A stretch of 64,000 nucleotides of DNA. Source: Acinetobacter sp. ANC 4558. Lineage in GTDB: Bacteria; Pseudomonadota; Gammaproteobacteria; Pseudomonadales; Moraxellaceae. Below the pieces are notes generated by a model that saw nothing but the letters and a program-made list of their open reading frames with translations, searched no databases and was not told the DNA's origin. Each line of letters begins with the position of its first letter. The first letter of the stretch is position 1. The stretch is taken from positions 97,042 to 161,041 of the forward strand of contig NZ_NEGH01000004.1 of NCBI RefSeq assembly GCF_002135375.1, given 5' to 3'. Below are positions 42,753 to 51,119 of the stretch, one piece after another. A program made the position numbers and the translations under genes.

Positions 42753-43924
42753 GCATACAACGGCTTATTTTGAAATATAAATCAATTGGATTAATTTCAT
42801 CTAGTCTTTTAGTTGGTGCGATTATCACATTTATCGCACTTCCTTTTTTAACGCGCTTGTATTCTGTAAAAGATTTTGGAGAATATGGGGTCGCTTTGGC
42901 CCTTGTTAGCGTACTGTCGACGGTTGCAAATTTACGTTTAGATCAAGCACAATTGGTCGCAGATGAAGAGCATCAAAAAGGTTTAATTTTTGAAGGTTCT
43001 ATTATTTCTATTATTTTTTGTGGCATTTTAGCGATTATTTTGGGTTTCTTTTTTAGTTTTCCTATGATTTTGGCAATTTGCTCGGGGATATTTTTTAATA
43101 CGATTTTACAAAGTCTTTATAATTATAAATTTTCACAAGAAGCAGAGCTTTTTTGTGCAGGTCTGAATATTTTTAGAAGTTTACTGGTGGTTTTAGTTCA
43201 AATTGGCTTACCGCTCATGATGAGTGTTACGTTAGTAATGAGTTATGCAATCAGCTCATTATTATTAATGATGATGATTTTAATTTACATCTTGCGTCAT
43301 AATCTTTATAAAATAAGCTGGAACAATTATAAAAATTACCAAGATTTCATTTTTTCAAATACGCCTCATGCTTTACTCAATAGTTTTTCACATAATCTAC
43401 CTTATTATGTTGTTTCTCATTTTGTTGGTTATCAGGCAGTTGGTTTTTATGCGATTGTTGAGCGAACATTAAAAGTTCCTATAAATTTAATGTCCCAAAC
43501 TATTCGACAATTTTTTATTCGAAAGTTTAAACAACAGAGCTCTGCATTAGAGGCTTTAAAAAGTAGCCTTCTGCTAAGTCTAGTATCATTGCCATTTTTT
43601 GCATTATTTTTTATTTTACCAGAATCACTTTATTTACTTATTTTTGGGCAAGAGTGGGTCGGTATTTCACTTTATTTCCAAATATTAGCATTAGGTTACT
43701 GGGCGATTTTTTGTAATCCACCGAGTTCTGCATTTTTAGTTGCAAATCGAAAGAGCCAAGTCTTATTTAAAATTCAAGTAGTTGAATTAATTATTAAATT
43801 AATATTATTTGTGCTCTTATATATGAGTGTATCAAATAAAATTTATATGCTATTTTCCGTACCAATTTCTCTCATGTTTTATAATTTTTCAATTTTATAT
43901 TGGGTATGGAGAAGCCAAAAATGA
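42749..43924 (+). CDS. wzx: Wzx-type polysaccharide repeat-unit flippase
   Basis: This 391-residue protein has about 10-12 hydrophobic segments. The start ([41 protein letters not shown]) is typical of the MOP/Wzx family, with [17 protein letters not shown] as the usual central motif. It would flip lipid-linked repeat units to the periplasmic face. It overlaps tviC by four bases, and its stop overlaps the next start (ATGA). It is the only polytopic transport protein in this locus; I see no Wzy. Confidence 0.9.
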   Translation: MSIQRLILKYKSIGLISSSLLVGAIITFIALPFLTRLYSVKDFGEYGVALALVSVLSTVANLRLDQAQLVADEEHQKGLIFEGSIISIIFCGILAIILGFFFSFPMILAICSGIFFNTILQSLYNYKFSQEAELFCAGLNIFRSLLVVLVQIGLPLMMSVTLVMSYAISSLLLMMMILIYILRHNLYKISWNNYKNYQDFIFSNTPHALLNSFSHNLPYYVVSHFVGYQAVGFYAIVERTLKVPINLMSQTIRQFFIRKFKQQSSALEALKSSLLLSLVSLPFFALFFILPESLYLLIFGQEWVGISLYFQILALGYWAIFCNPPSSAFLVANRKSQVLFKIQVVELIIKLILFVLLYMSVSNKIYMLFSVPISLMFYNFSILYWVWRSQK

Positions 43925-44508
43925 TTTTTTTTAAATATTTAAAAGTTTTAAATAAGCTTCTAACCATCTGTAGAAATATAATCTATGGTTTCGCTTTTAA
44001 AACCAAATTTAAACATTTTGGGCATCATGTAAATCTTGAAATTTCAGGTCAAGTCAATATAGGTAAACATGTTTATATTGGCAATAATGTGACATTAATT
44101 GTGGAGAAAGGGGCATCTTTATCGATTGGTGATCATAGTTTCATTGGTGAGAGTTGTTATATTAAATGTTTTGGTGGGAAAATTGAAATTGGTCATGATG
44201 TAAGTATTAATTCAAAATCATTTTTAAATGGCTGTGGGAACTTAAAAATAGGAAATAATACGAGAATGGGTACACAAACAATTATGATTGCCAGTAATCA
44301 CAAGTTTGATGACCCAGAAATATTGATTAAAGATGCGATCACTAAAAAAGGAATTGTCGTAGGTCAAAATGTTTGGTTCGGTGCACGCGTAACGATTTTA
44401 GATGGTGTTAATATCTGTGATGATACCGTTGTCGGAGCATCATCTTTAGTGACTAAAAGTATTGATCATCAAGGTATTTACGTGGGAATTCCTGCCAAGA
44501 AAATATAA
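43921..44508 (+). CDS. Left-handed beta-helix acyltransferase (capsule)
   Basis: This protein of 195 residues is built on hexapeptide repeats (VNIGKHVYIGNNVTL, LSIGDHSFIGES, IEIGHDVSINSKS, KIGNNTRMG). It has the maltose O-acetyltransferase/serine acetyltransferase-like C-terminus (SNHKFDD, VWFGARVTILDGVNICDDTVVGASSLVTKSI, GIPAKKI). The ATG at 43921 overlaps the wzx stop as ATGA and has GGAG about ten bases upstream. The frame extends to 43900, but that start is less likely. It probably O-acetylates the capsule repeat or an intermediate. The acceptor is unknown. Confidence 0.87.
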   Translation: MIFFKYLKVLNKLLTICRNIIYGFAFKTKFKHFGHHVNLEISGQVNIGKHVYIGNNVTLIVEKGASLSIGDHSFIGESCYIKCFGGKIEIGHDVSINSKSFLNGCGNLKIGNNTRMGTQTIMIASNHKFDDPEILIKDAITKKGIVVGQNVWFGARVTILDGVNICDDTVVGASSLVTKSIDHQGIYVGIPAKKI

Positions 44509-44687
44509 ATTGTAAATGAATCTATTCAAGATAGATATGTTGTTGGCTTAATGGTGATATAAACATCATGCAGTGAATTTTATGTTTTATATCGTGTTGT
44601 ATTGCCGTGAGAAAATTTTTTAAATTTTAGTTAATTTATTCTCTTATATAATGTGTTTTTATAGGCTTTTTATTGGATGGTAGAAAA

Positions 44688-45227
44688 GTGAAATTTCTAT
44701 TGAGTAAAGTATGGGATATATTTTCATTTTATTTACATGGTTCCGTAAAATATGCACGTAAAAAAGGTGTAAAAGTAGGTGAAAATTGCCGTATTTATAT
44801 TAAAAACTGGGGCTCTGAACCATTTTTAATTTCTATAGGTGATCATGTTACAGTGACATCTGGAGTAAAATTTATCACTCATGATGGCAGCACGTGTTTA
44901 ATCAAAGATGAACATGGAAAGCGTTATCAACGTTTTCTACCTATTGAGGTAGGCTCGAATGTATTTATTGGGGTAAATACCATTATTATGCCTGGTGTAA
45001 CTATTGGTTCTGATGTTGTGATTGGTGCGGGTTCTGTTGTGACTAAAGATATTCCTAATAACAGTGTTGCGATTGGTGTACCTGCAAAAGTCGTTTCAAG
45101 TTTTACAGACTATCAAGAAAAAATTAAAGCCACATGTGTCAGTGATACTGATCTTCAAGGCATTCAAGATTATTCCGAACGTGTGCATAGTGCGATAGAA
45201 TTACAACGTCAAAAAACCTCTCATTAA
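44688..45227 (+). CDS. Second left-handed beta-helix acyltransferase (capsule)
   Basis: This protein of about 179 residues is another hexapeptide-repeat acetyltransferase (GVKVGENCRIYI, FITHDGSTCLIKDEHG, PIEVGSNVFIGVNTIIMPGVTIGSDVVIGAGSVVTKDIPNNSVAIGVPAKVV). The likely start is GTG at 44688; a TTG at 44673 is possible. It follows the first acyltransferase after a 164-base gap, the longest inside the wzx-to-galU block. It is probably a capsule O-acetyltransferase; the sugar acceptor cannot be inferred. Confidence 0.85.
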   Translation: MKFLLSKVWDIFSFYLHGSVKYARKKGVKVGENCRIYIKNWGSEPFLISIGDHVTVTSGVKFITHDGSTCLIKDEHGKRYQRFLPIEVGSNVFIGVNTIIMPGVTIGSDVVIGAGSVVTKDIPNNSVAIGVPAKVVSSFTDYQEKIKATCVSDTDLQGIQDYSERVHSAIELQRQKTSH

Positions 45228-45249
45228 TCTCCATACATTAGGTTCTATT

Positions 45250-46368
45250 ATGCTGAATAAAGTCATGTTCTTTTTACCTACTTTAGGTGGTGGAGGAGCA
45301 GAGCGAACCATCATTCAATTGGCGAATAGTTTTGTGGAGCAAGGCTTAAATATAGACTTAGTGGTCTGTAACATTCATGGAGATAAAGGTAAGTTATTAC
45401 CAGAGGTCAGTACAAAAATTGAATTGATTGATTTAGATTGTGGTCGTGTTGCCAATGCAATTTTTTTATTAAAACGACGCTTACAAGAAAAACAATATGA
45501 TTGTGTTATCGCAACACAAACGCATAGTAATATTATTTGTACAATTGCAAAAAAATTAGCAAAAGTAAAGACAACGCTTATTCTGAGAGAAGTTTCAACG
45601 CCGTCTAAAAATATTAAAAGCCGCGGTCTGTCTCAATTTATTTTAAAAAAATTGGTTAATTTTATTTATCCTCTGGCCAATCATATTGTTTGTGTTTCTC
45701 ATGGTGTTTTAGAAGATTTTCGTGAATATTATCAATATAAAAAAAATAACTTAACGACGATTTATAACCCTGTTCTTGATGACTCATATTTTAATAAAAT
45801 TAATGTTACCGTAACGCATCATTTTTTTCAGCCTGAACATCAAGTGATTATGGCTGTAGGACGCTTAACAGAAGCAAAAAACTTTGAATTACTGATTCGT
45901 TCATTTTACCAAGTTTATTCTCAGCATCCTTCTATACGCTTAATTATTTTAGGTGAAGGTGAGTTACGTCAGTCTTTAGAATATTTGGTTAAAGAATTGA
46001 GTTTATCTGAAGTTGTCGATTTACCTGGTTTTGATGCAAATCCATATGCTTATTTTAAGTATGCAGATTTATTTATTTTAAGTTCAAATTGGGAGGGTTT
46101 ACCTGGGGTATTAATTCAAGCACTGGCTTCAAAAATTAAAGTGGTAAGCACTAATTGCCCAAGTGGACCAATGGAAATTTTGAATCATTCAAAATTTGGA
46201 TTGTTGGTGGAATGTAATGATGTCAATGGAATGAGCCAAGCAATCGAGCAGGCAATCTTTAAAAAATACGTAGAATATACAGATGATGAGTTTGAGGCAC
46301 ATTGCCGTCAATTTCAAAAAGCGAATGTACTTGAGCAATATTTATCGATGATGGAGACTCCATCATGA
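45250..46368 (+). CDS. GT4-family glycosyltransferase
   Basis: This 372-residue GT-B protein has the N-terminal LPTLGGGGAERTIIQLANSF and the C-terminal GRLTEAKNFELLIRSF, ILGEGELRQSLE and SSNWEGLPGVLIQALA. In the last, the second Glu of the GT4 EX7E motif is Gln. It would act at the cytoplasmic membrane face and add one sugar to the lipid-linked repeat unit. It overlaps the next glycosyltransferase by four bases. Donor and linkage cannot be read from the sequence. Confidence 0.9.
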   Translation: MLNKVMFFLPTLGGGGAERTIIQLANSFVEQGLNIDLVVCNIHGDKGKLLPEVSTKIELIDLDCGRVANAIFLLKRRLQEKQYDCVIATQTHSNIICTIAKKLAKVKTTLILREVSTPSKNIKSRGLSQFILKKLVNFIYPLANHIVCVSHGVLEDFREYYQYKKNNLTTIYNPVLDDSYFNKINVTVTHHFFQPEHQVIMAVGRLTEAKNFELLIRSFYQVYSQHPSIRLIILGEGELRQSLEYLVKELSLSEVVDLPGFDANPYAYFKYADLFILSSNWEGLPGVLIQALASKIKVVSTNCPSGPMEILNHSKFGLLVECNDVNGMSQAIEQAIFKKYVEYTDDEFEAHCRQFQKANVLEQYLSMMETPS

Positions 46369-47462
46369 AGCACAAAGAAACAATCGTGCATGTCATTACG
46401 AATTTTGCTGGGGTTGGGGGTGCTGAGATGATGCTTTCGCGCTTAATTCAGCAAACTCATCATGAGTATGACCATGTCCTCATTTCTTTAATGAAGGTTT
46501 CCGAAGTATATAGAGATACTTTGACACAATGTACGTCACACTATGCATTGAATTGGAATGGTTTGAATAGCATAGCTGTTGCGACTAAACTAAGAACAAT
46601 CTTAAAGCAAGTGGCTCCAAAGACCGTACAGTGTTGGATGTATCATGCCAACGTCATGACCAGTTTAAGTCTTTTGGGTCTACAGCATAAACCCAAGGTT
46701 TTTTGGGGTATTCATCATTCTTTATCAGCACCTAAAGAAGAATCGATAAGTACAAAAGTCGCTTTAACGTTGAGTAAGTTTTTTGCATCACAAGCCACTG
46801 GGATTATTTATTGCGCACACTCAGCATTACAGCAACATGAAAAATTTGGGCTAAATAATTCTAATACAGCAGTGATTGCCAATGGTGTTTCGCTTCATCA
46901 CTTTCAAATGAATCAAACTTTACATACACCCACAGTGATTGGTTTTGCTGGACGGCATCATAAAGCGAAAGGTTATCCTTATTTATTTGCAACCATTCAT
47001 CAATTAAAAGATCAGCCCATTATTTTTAAAATTGCAGGGCATGGTGCCAATTTAGATCATCCTGAAATAAAAAAATATTTTGAGCAATATGAATTAGACT
47101 CAGAAAAAGTGCAATTACTGGATCAAGTAGCAGATATGCCTACTTTTTATCAGTCTATTGATGCATTTTTAATGACCTCAATTACTGAAGGTTTTCCCAA
47201 TGTTTTAGTTGAAGCAATGGCTTCGGGAATTCCATGTATAAGTACTGATGTAGGCGATGCAAAATTTATCGTGCAAGATTTGGGATATATTGTGCCATCT
47301 CGTGATACAACCGCCTTAGCTCAAGCTGTTTTAAATTATGTTCAGTTATCATCTGTAGAAAAACAACACTTCAAGCAAGCAACACGGCAACGGGTAGAGC
47401 AGCACTTTGCAATTGAGCCAATTAGTCAGCAATATCGTGCAATGTGGAGATCAAATAGATGA
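46365..47462 (+). CDS. GT4-family glycosyltransferase
   Basis: This 365-residue GT-B glycosyltransferase has N-terminal VITNFAGVGGAEMMLSRL, C-terminal FAGRHHKAKGYPYLFATI and the EX7E motif in SITEGFPNVLVEAMASGIP. It overlaps the genes on both sides by four bases, so the three glycosyltransferases are a tight translational unit. It should add one residue of the capsule repeat. The substrate is unknown. Confidence 0.9.
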   Translation: MKHKETIVHVITNFAGVGGAEMMLSRLIQQTHHEYDHVLISLMKVSEVYRDTLTQCTSHYALNWNGLNSIAVATKLRTILKQVAPKTVQCWMYHANVMTSLSLLGLQHKPKVFWGIHHSLSAPKEESISTKVALTLSKFFASQATGIIYCAHSALQQHEKFGLNNSNTAVIANGVSLHHFQMNQTLHTPTVIGFAGRHHKAKGYPYLFATIHQLKDQPIIFKIAGHGANLDHPEIKKYFEQYELDSEKVQLLDQVADMPTFYQSIDAFLMTSITEGFPNVLVEAMASGIPCISTDVGDAKFIVQDLGYIVPSRDTTALAQAVLNYVQLSSVEKQHFKQATRQRVEQHFAIEPISQQYRAMWRSNR

Positions 47463-48601
47463 AATTTCTAATGATTAGTAGTTATTTACCCTCTGTTTTG
47501 AATTTTCGAGGAAAGTTATTAGAAGCAATTCATGCACAAGGTTTTGAAATTCATATTTTTGCGCCAAATTTAAATGAGTTCCAAACAGAATTAAATCAAT
47601 TAAATACTTTGGGATATCAGGTTTATGAGATTCCAATGCAACGTACTGGTACGAATCCTGTACAAGATTTAAAAACATTCACTGCCATGTATCAGCTGAT
47701 GCGAGAAATTTGTCCAGATTATGTTTTATCCTATACCATTAAGCCTGTTATTTATGGAACACTCGCGGCATGGCTTGCCAAAGTTCCTCATCGTTTTGCT
47801 TTAATTACTGGCTTAGGTTACGCTTTTCAAAATGTGGAAACAGGTCAGCGTAGCTTTTTTCAAAAAATGGTTCATCGTTTGTATGCCCAAGCATTAAAAC
47901 ATGCACATCAAGTTTTTTTTCAAAATCCTGATGATTTAAAATTATTTAGGCAAATGCATCTTCTCAATCAAGATCAATCTGCTGTTGTGGTCAATGGTTC
48001 AGGAGTGAATGTTCAAGATTTTGATGTGATTGATTTACCTAAAAATGAGCAAGGTGAAGTTAAAGTATCTTTCCTCTTAATTGCACGTTTATTAGGGGAT
48101 AAAGGTATACGTGAATATGCGCAAGCAGCACGCATTGTAAAGCAACAATATCCGACTGTTGAATTCCATTTAGTTGGATGGATTGACGAAAATCCTTCAG
48201 CAATTTCACAACAGGAATTAGAGACTTGGGTGGCTGAAAAAATATTAAATTATTGGGGTAAACTCAGTGATGTGCGTCCAGCGATTGCGGCAAGCTCTGT
48301 ATATGTTTTACCGTCGTATAGAGAAGGAACGCCCCGTACAGTTTTAGAAGCAATGGCAATGGGGCGAGCAATTATTACCACGGATGCTCCAGGATGTCGG
48401 GAAACAGTGATTCAGGGTGAAAATGGATATTTGGTCACCGTGAAATCGGTGGATGCGCTCGTTCAAGTGATGAATGAGTTTATCAAATGCCCTGATTTAA
48501 TGATTTCTATGGGTCAAGCTTCACGTAAACTTGTGCTAAATAAATATGATGTTAATCGAGTGAATACACAGATGATGTCTGAGATGGGATTACGGTCATG
48601 A
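47459..48601 (+). CDS. GT4-family glycosyltransferase (PglA-like)
   Basis: This 380-residue glycosyltransferase starts FLMISSYLPSVLNFRGKLLEA and has TIKPVIYGTLAAWLAKVPHR, ITGLGYAF, LIARLLGDKGIREYAQAAR and an EX7E motif in YREGTPRTVLEAMAMGRA. This pattern is that of PglA-like enzymes which add the second sugar to an undecaprenyl-linked bacillosamine-type residue. That fits its position directly before the PglC-like initiating transferase. It overlaps the previous and next genes by four bases. Confidence 0.9.
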   Translation: MKFLMISSYLPSVLNFRGKLLEAIHAQGFEIHIFAPNLNEFQTELNQLNTLGYQVYEIPMQRTGTNPVQDLKTFTAMYQLMREICPDYVLSYTIKPVIYGTLAAWLAKVPHRFALITGLGYAFQNVETGQRSFFQKMVHRLYAQALKHAHQVFFQNPDDLKLFRQMHLLNQDQSAVVVNGSGVNVQDFDVIDLPKNEQGEVKVSFLLIARLLGDKGIREYAQAARIVKQQYPTVEFHLVGWIDENPSAISQQELETWVAEKILNYWGKLSDVRPAIAASSVYVLPSYREGTPRTVLEAMAMGRAIITTDAPGCRETVIQGENGYLVTVKSVDALVQVMNEFIKCPDLMISMGQASRKLVLNKYDVNRVNTQMMSEMGLRS

Positions 48602-49206
48602 TGAAACGATTTTTAGATGTTGTGATTGCCTCTACTGCATTGATCGTGTTATCGCCTTTATATGTTTTTGTGGCATATAAGGTCAAAAAGAATTTAGGTT
48701 CTCCTGTATTATTTAGACAAGCGAGACCTGGTTTAAATGGGCAACCATTTGAAATGGTAAAGTTTAGAACCATGAAAGATGCAATAGATGCTCAGGGTAA
48801 TCCATTACCTGATCGTGAACGTTTAACTGCATTTGGTAAAATGTTGCGTGCGACCAGTTTAGATGAAATGCCAGAACTTTGGAATGTGATTAAAGGTGAT
48901 ATGAGTATTGTTGGACCACGTCCTTTATTAATGGAGTATTTGCCATTATATAATACTGAGCAAGCGAAACGTCATGATGTCCGACCAGGCATGACGGGGC
49001 ATGCACAAATTAATGGACGTAATGCTATTAGTTGGGAAGAGAAGTTCAAATTAGATACATGGTATGTAGAACATCGATCTTTGTGGCTCGATTTCAAAAT
49101 CATGCTAAAAACAGTCAAAAAAGTCATCGCAAAAGATGATATTAGTGCTGAAGGTGAAGTGACAATGACAAAGTTTACGGGAACTTCGGAATATAAAAAT
49201 GACTAA
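48598..49206 (+). CDS. weeH: Initiating undecaprenyl-phosphate sugar phosphotransferase (PglC/ItrA-like)
   Basis: This 202-residue polyprenol phosphate transferase has one N-terminal membrane segment (FLDVVIASTALIVLSPLYVFVA). The catalytic core follows: LFRQARPGLNGQPFEMVKFRTMKDA, RATSLDEMPELWNVIKGDMSIVGPRPLL and RHDVRPGMTGHAQINGRNAISWEEKF. Length and motif match monotopic PglC-type enzymes and Acinetobacter ItrA/WeeH. It should transfer the phospho-QuiNAc4NAc-type sugar made by the next three genes to undecaprenyl phosphate. It overlaps the next gene by eight bases. Confidence 0.92.
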   Translation: MMKRFLDVVIASTALIVLSPLYVFVAYKVKKNLGSPVLFRQARPGLNGQPFEMVKFRTMKDAIDAQGNPLPDRERLTAFGKMLRATSLDEMPELWNVIKGDMSIVGPRPLLMEYLPLYNTEQAKRHDVRPGMTGHAQINGRNAISWEEKFKLDTWYVEHRSLWLDFKIMLKTVKKVIAKDDISAEGEVTMTKFTGTSEYKND

Positions 49207-49855
49207 GCTTTATGCAATTTATGGGGCGGCTGGTTGTGGGCGTAGCTTAATGCCCGTTGCACGTCAACAATTAGCTCGAGAAGCAGATACATCCGAAATT
49301 GTTTTCATTGATGATTCATTAGAAAAAATATCAGATATTAATGGTCATCGAGCAATGAATTATGCAACATTCAAAGCTCAAAATTTTACCCAGAAGATGG
49401 TTTTAATTGCGATTGCAAATAGTCAAATTCGAGAAAAATTGGCACTGCAGTTGATACAAGATCACATTGGATTATGGTCAATTCAAGCAGATAATGTGGT
49501 TATTATGGATCATGTTGATATTGCTTCAGGTGCAGCATTGAGTCCATTTGTCAGCATTACGTCTAATGTGAAAATTGGAAAATGTTTTCATGCCAATTTA
49601 TATAGCTATGTAGAGCATGATTGTGTGATTGGAGATTTTGTTACTTTTGCACCAGGTGTAAAATGTAATGGTAATGTTCATATTGAAGATCATGTTTATA
49701 TTGGTGCAGGAGCCGTCATTAAACAGGGAACTCTAGATCAACCTTTAGTCATTGGCCAAGGTGCTGTGATTGGCATGGGCGCCGTTGTAACAAAAAATGT
49801 TCCAGCTGGTGTAACCGTTGTGGGAAACCCTGCAAGAATTTTCAAGAAATCATAA
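49199..49855 (+). CDS. weeI: Sugar-nucleotide N-acetyltransferase (PglD/WeeI-like)
   Basis: This 218-residue NeuD/PglD-type protein has an N-terminal nucleotide-sugar-binding alpha/beta part (LYAIYGAAGCGRSLMPVA). The left-handed beta-helix has the catalytic His region HANLYSYVEHDCVIGDFVTFAPGVKCNG, ending GAVVTKNVPAGVTVVGNPARIF. It would acetylate the 4-amino group made by the aminotransferase, giving UDP-QuiNAc4NAc. Position between initiator transferase and aminotransferase matches the RAG-1 wee cluster order. Confidence 0.9.
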   Translation: MTKLYAIYGAAGCGRSLMPVARQQLAREADTSEIVFIDDSLEKISDINGHRAMNYATFKAQNFTQKMVLIAIANSQIREKLALQLIQDHIGLWSIQADNVVIMDHVDIASGAALSPFVSITSNVKIGKCFHANLYSYVEHDCVIGDFVTFAPGVKCNGNVHIEDHVYIGAGAVIKQGTLDQPLVIGQGAVIGMGAVVTKNVPAGVTVVGNPARIFKKS

Positions 49856-49872
49856 GCTTAAAATATGAGGAA

Positions 49873-51048
49873 ATGTCCATGTTAAATACTGCATTCGAGC
49901 CATGGCCTAGTTTTACGCAAACTGAAGCTGATGCTGTGTCAAAAGTTCTACTCTCGAATAAAGTAAATTATTGGACAGGTCAAGAATGTCGTGAATTTGA
50001 AAAAGAATTTGCACAATTTACAGGAACCAAACATGCTGTTGCTGTGGCTAATGGTACGGTTGCCTTAGACTTAGCCTTGAAGGCATTAGAAATTGGTGTA
50101 GGAGATGACGTGATTGTGACATCACGTACTTTTTTAGCATCGGCAAGTTCCATTGTCACAGCAGGCGCAAATCCAATATTTGCGGATGTGGAACTAGATT
50201 CACAAAATATTTCGCGTAGAACAATTGAAGCGGTTATTACACCGAAGACTAAAGCCATTATTTGTGTGCATTTGGCAGGTTGGATGTGTGATATGGATCC
50301 AATTATGCAATTGGCTGAAGAAAAAAATTTATTTGTAATTGAGGACTGCGCTCAGGCACATGGCGCACAATATAATGGTCACTCAGCAGGGTCTATTGGT
50401 CATATTGGGGCCTGGTCATTTTGCCAAGATAAAATTATGACTACGGGTGGAGAAGGAGGCATGGTCACTACCAATGATGAGCATCTTTGGAAAAAGATGT
50501 GGTCATATAAAGATCATGGCAAGAATTTTGACAGTATCTATCATAAGCAACATCCACCAGGGTTCCGTTGGTTACATGATTCTTTTGGTACCAATTGGCG
50601 TATGTTAGAAATGCAAGCAGTGATTGGTCGGATACAGCTTCAACAGATGAACGATTGGAATAAAGCACGACGTCATAATATGAGTCGTATACAAGCTATT
50701 TTTGCAAACCACCCATATTTTATAGTGTCTCAACCACCACAAAATTATATACATGCCGCATATAAATGTTATGTACAAGTCAATACGGAGACATTACCAG
50801 AAACATGGTCACGTGATAAAATCATGAGTGAAATGAATGCACATGGTATACCTTGTTTTAGTGGTTCTTGTTCAGAAGTATACTTAGAGAAAGCCTTCGA
50901 TCAGACAAATTGGAGACCTCAAAAAAGGTTAGTCAATGCGCAACGTTTAGGTGAAACCAGTTTGATGTTTCTTGTGCATCCCACTTTATCTGAAACTAGC
51001 TTGGATCAGATGGTTGAGGGGATTCAAAGCGTTATTAACCAGATTTAG
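49873..51048 (+). CDS. weeJ: DegT/DnrJ/EryC1 aminotransferase (PglE/WeeJ-like)
   Basis: This 391-residue PLP sugar aminotransferase has the N-terminal WTGQECREFEKEFAQFTGTKHAVAVANGTVALDLAL, the pyridine-ring site EDCAQAHGAQYNG and the PLP Lys in SFCQDKIMTTGGEGGM. It transfers an amino group to C4 of UDP-4-keto-6-deoxy-GlcNAc made by the downstream dehydratase. AGGA and a short spacer precede the ATG. A nine-base inverted repeat lies between this gene and the dehydratase gene. Confidence 0.92.
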   Translation: MSMLNTAFEPWPSFTQTEADAVSKVLLSNKVNYWTGQECREFEKEFAQFTGTKHAVAVANGTVALDLALKALEIGVGDDVIVTSRTFLASASSIVTAGANPIFADVELDSQNISRRTIEAVITPKTKAIICVHLAGWMCDMDPIMQLAEEKNLFVIEDCAQAHGAQYNGHSAGSIGHIGAWSFCQDKIMTTGGEGGMVTTNDEHLWKKMWSYKDHGKNFDSIYHKQHPPGFRWLHDSFGTNWRMLEMQAVIGRIQLQQMNDWNKARRHNMSRIQAIFANHPYFIVSQPPQNYIHAAYKCYVQVNTETLPETWSRDKIMSEMNAHGIPCFSGSCSEVYLEKAFDQTNWRPQKRLVNAQRLGETSLMFLVHPTLSETSLDQMVEGIQSVINQI

Positions 51049-51057
51049 AAACGAGCA

Positions 51058-51088
51058 TCGAATGATGAAAATTATTTGAATCATTCGA
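51058..51088. repeat. Inverted repeat between weeJ and weeK
   Basis: TCGAATGAT (51058-51066) and ATCATTCGA (51080-51088) are perfect nine-base arms with a 13-base spacer. No T-run follows, so it is not a clear terminator. It could be an RNA hairpin or a protein site. Confidence 0.5.
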
Positions 51089-51119
51089 ACAGTTAACATT
51101 TAAGTAGAAGTCCGACACT

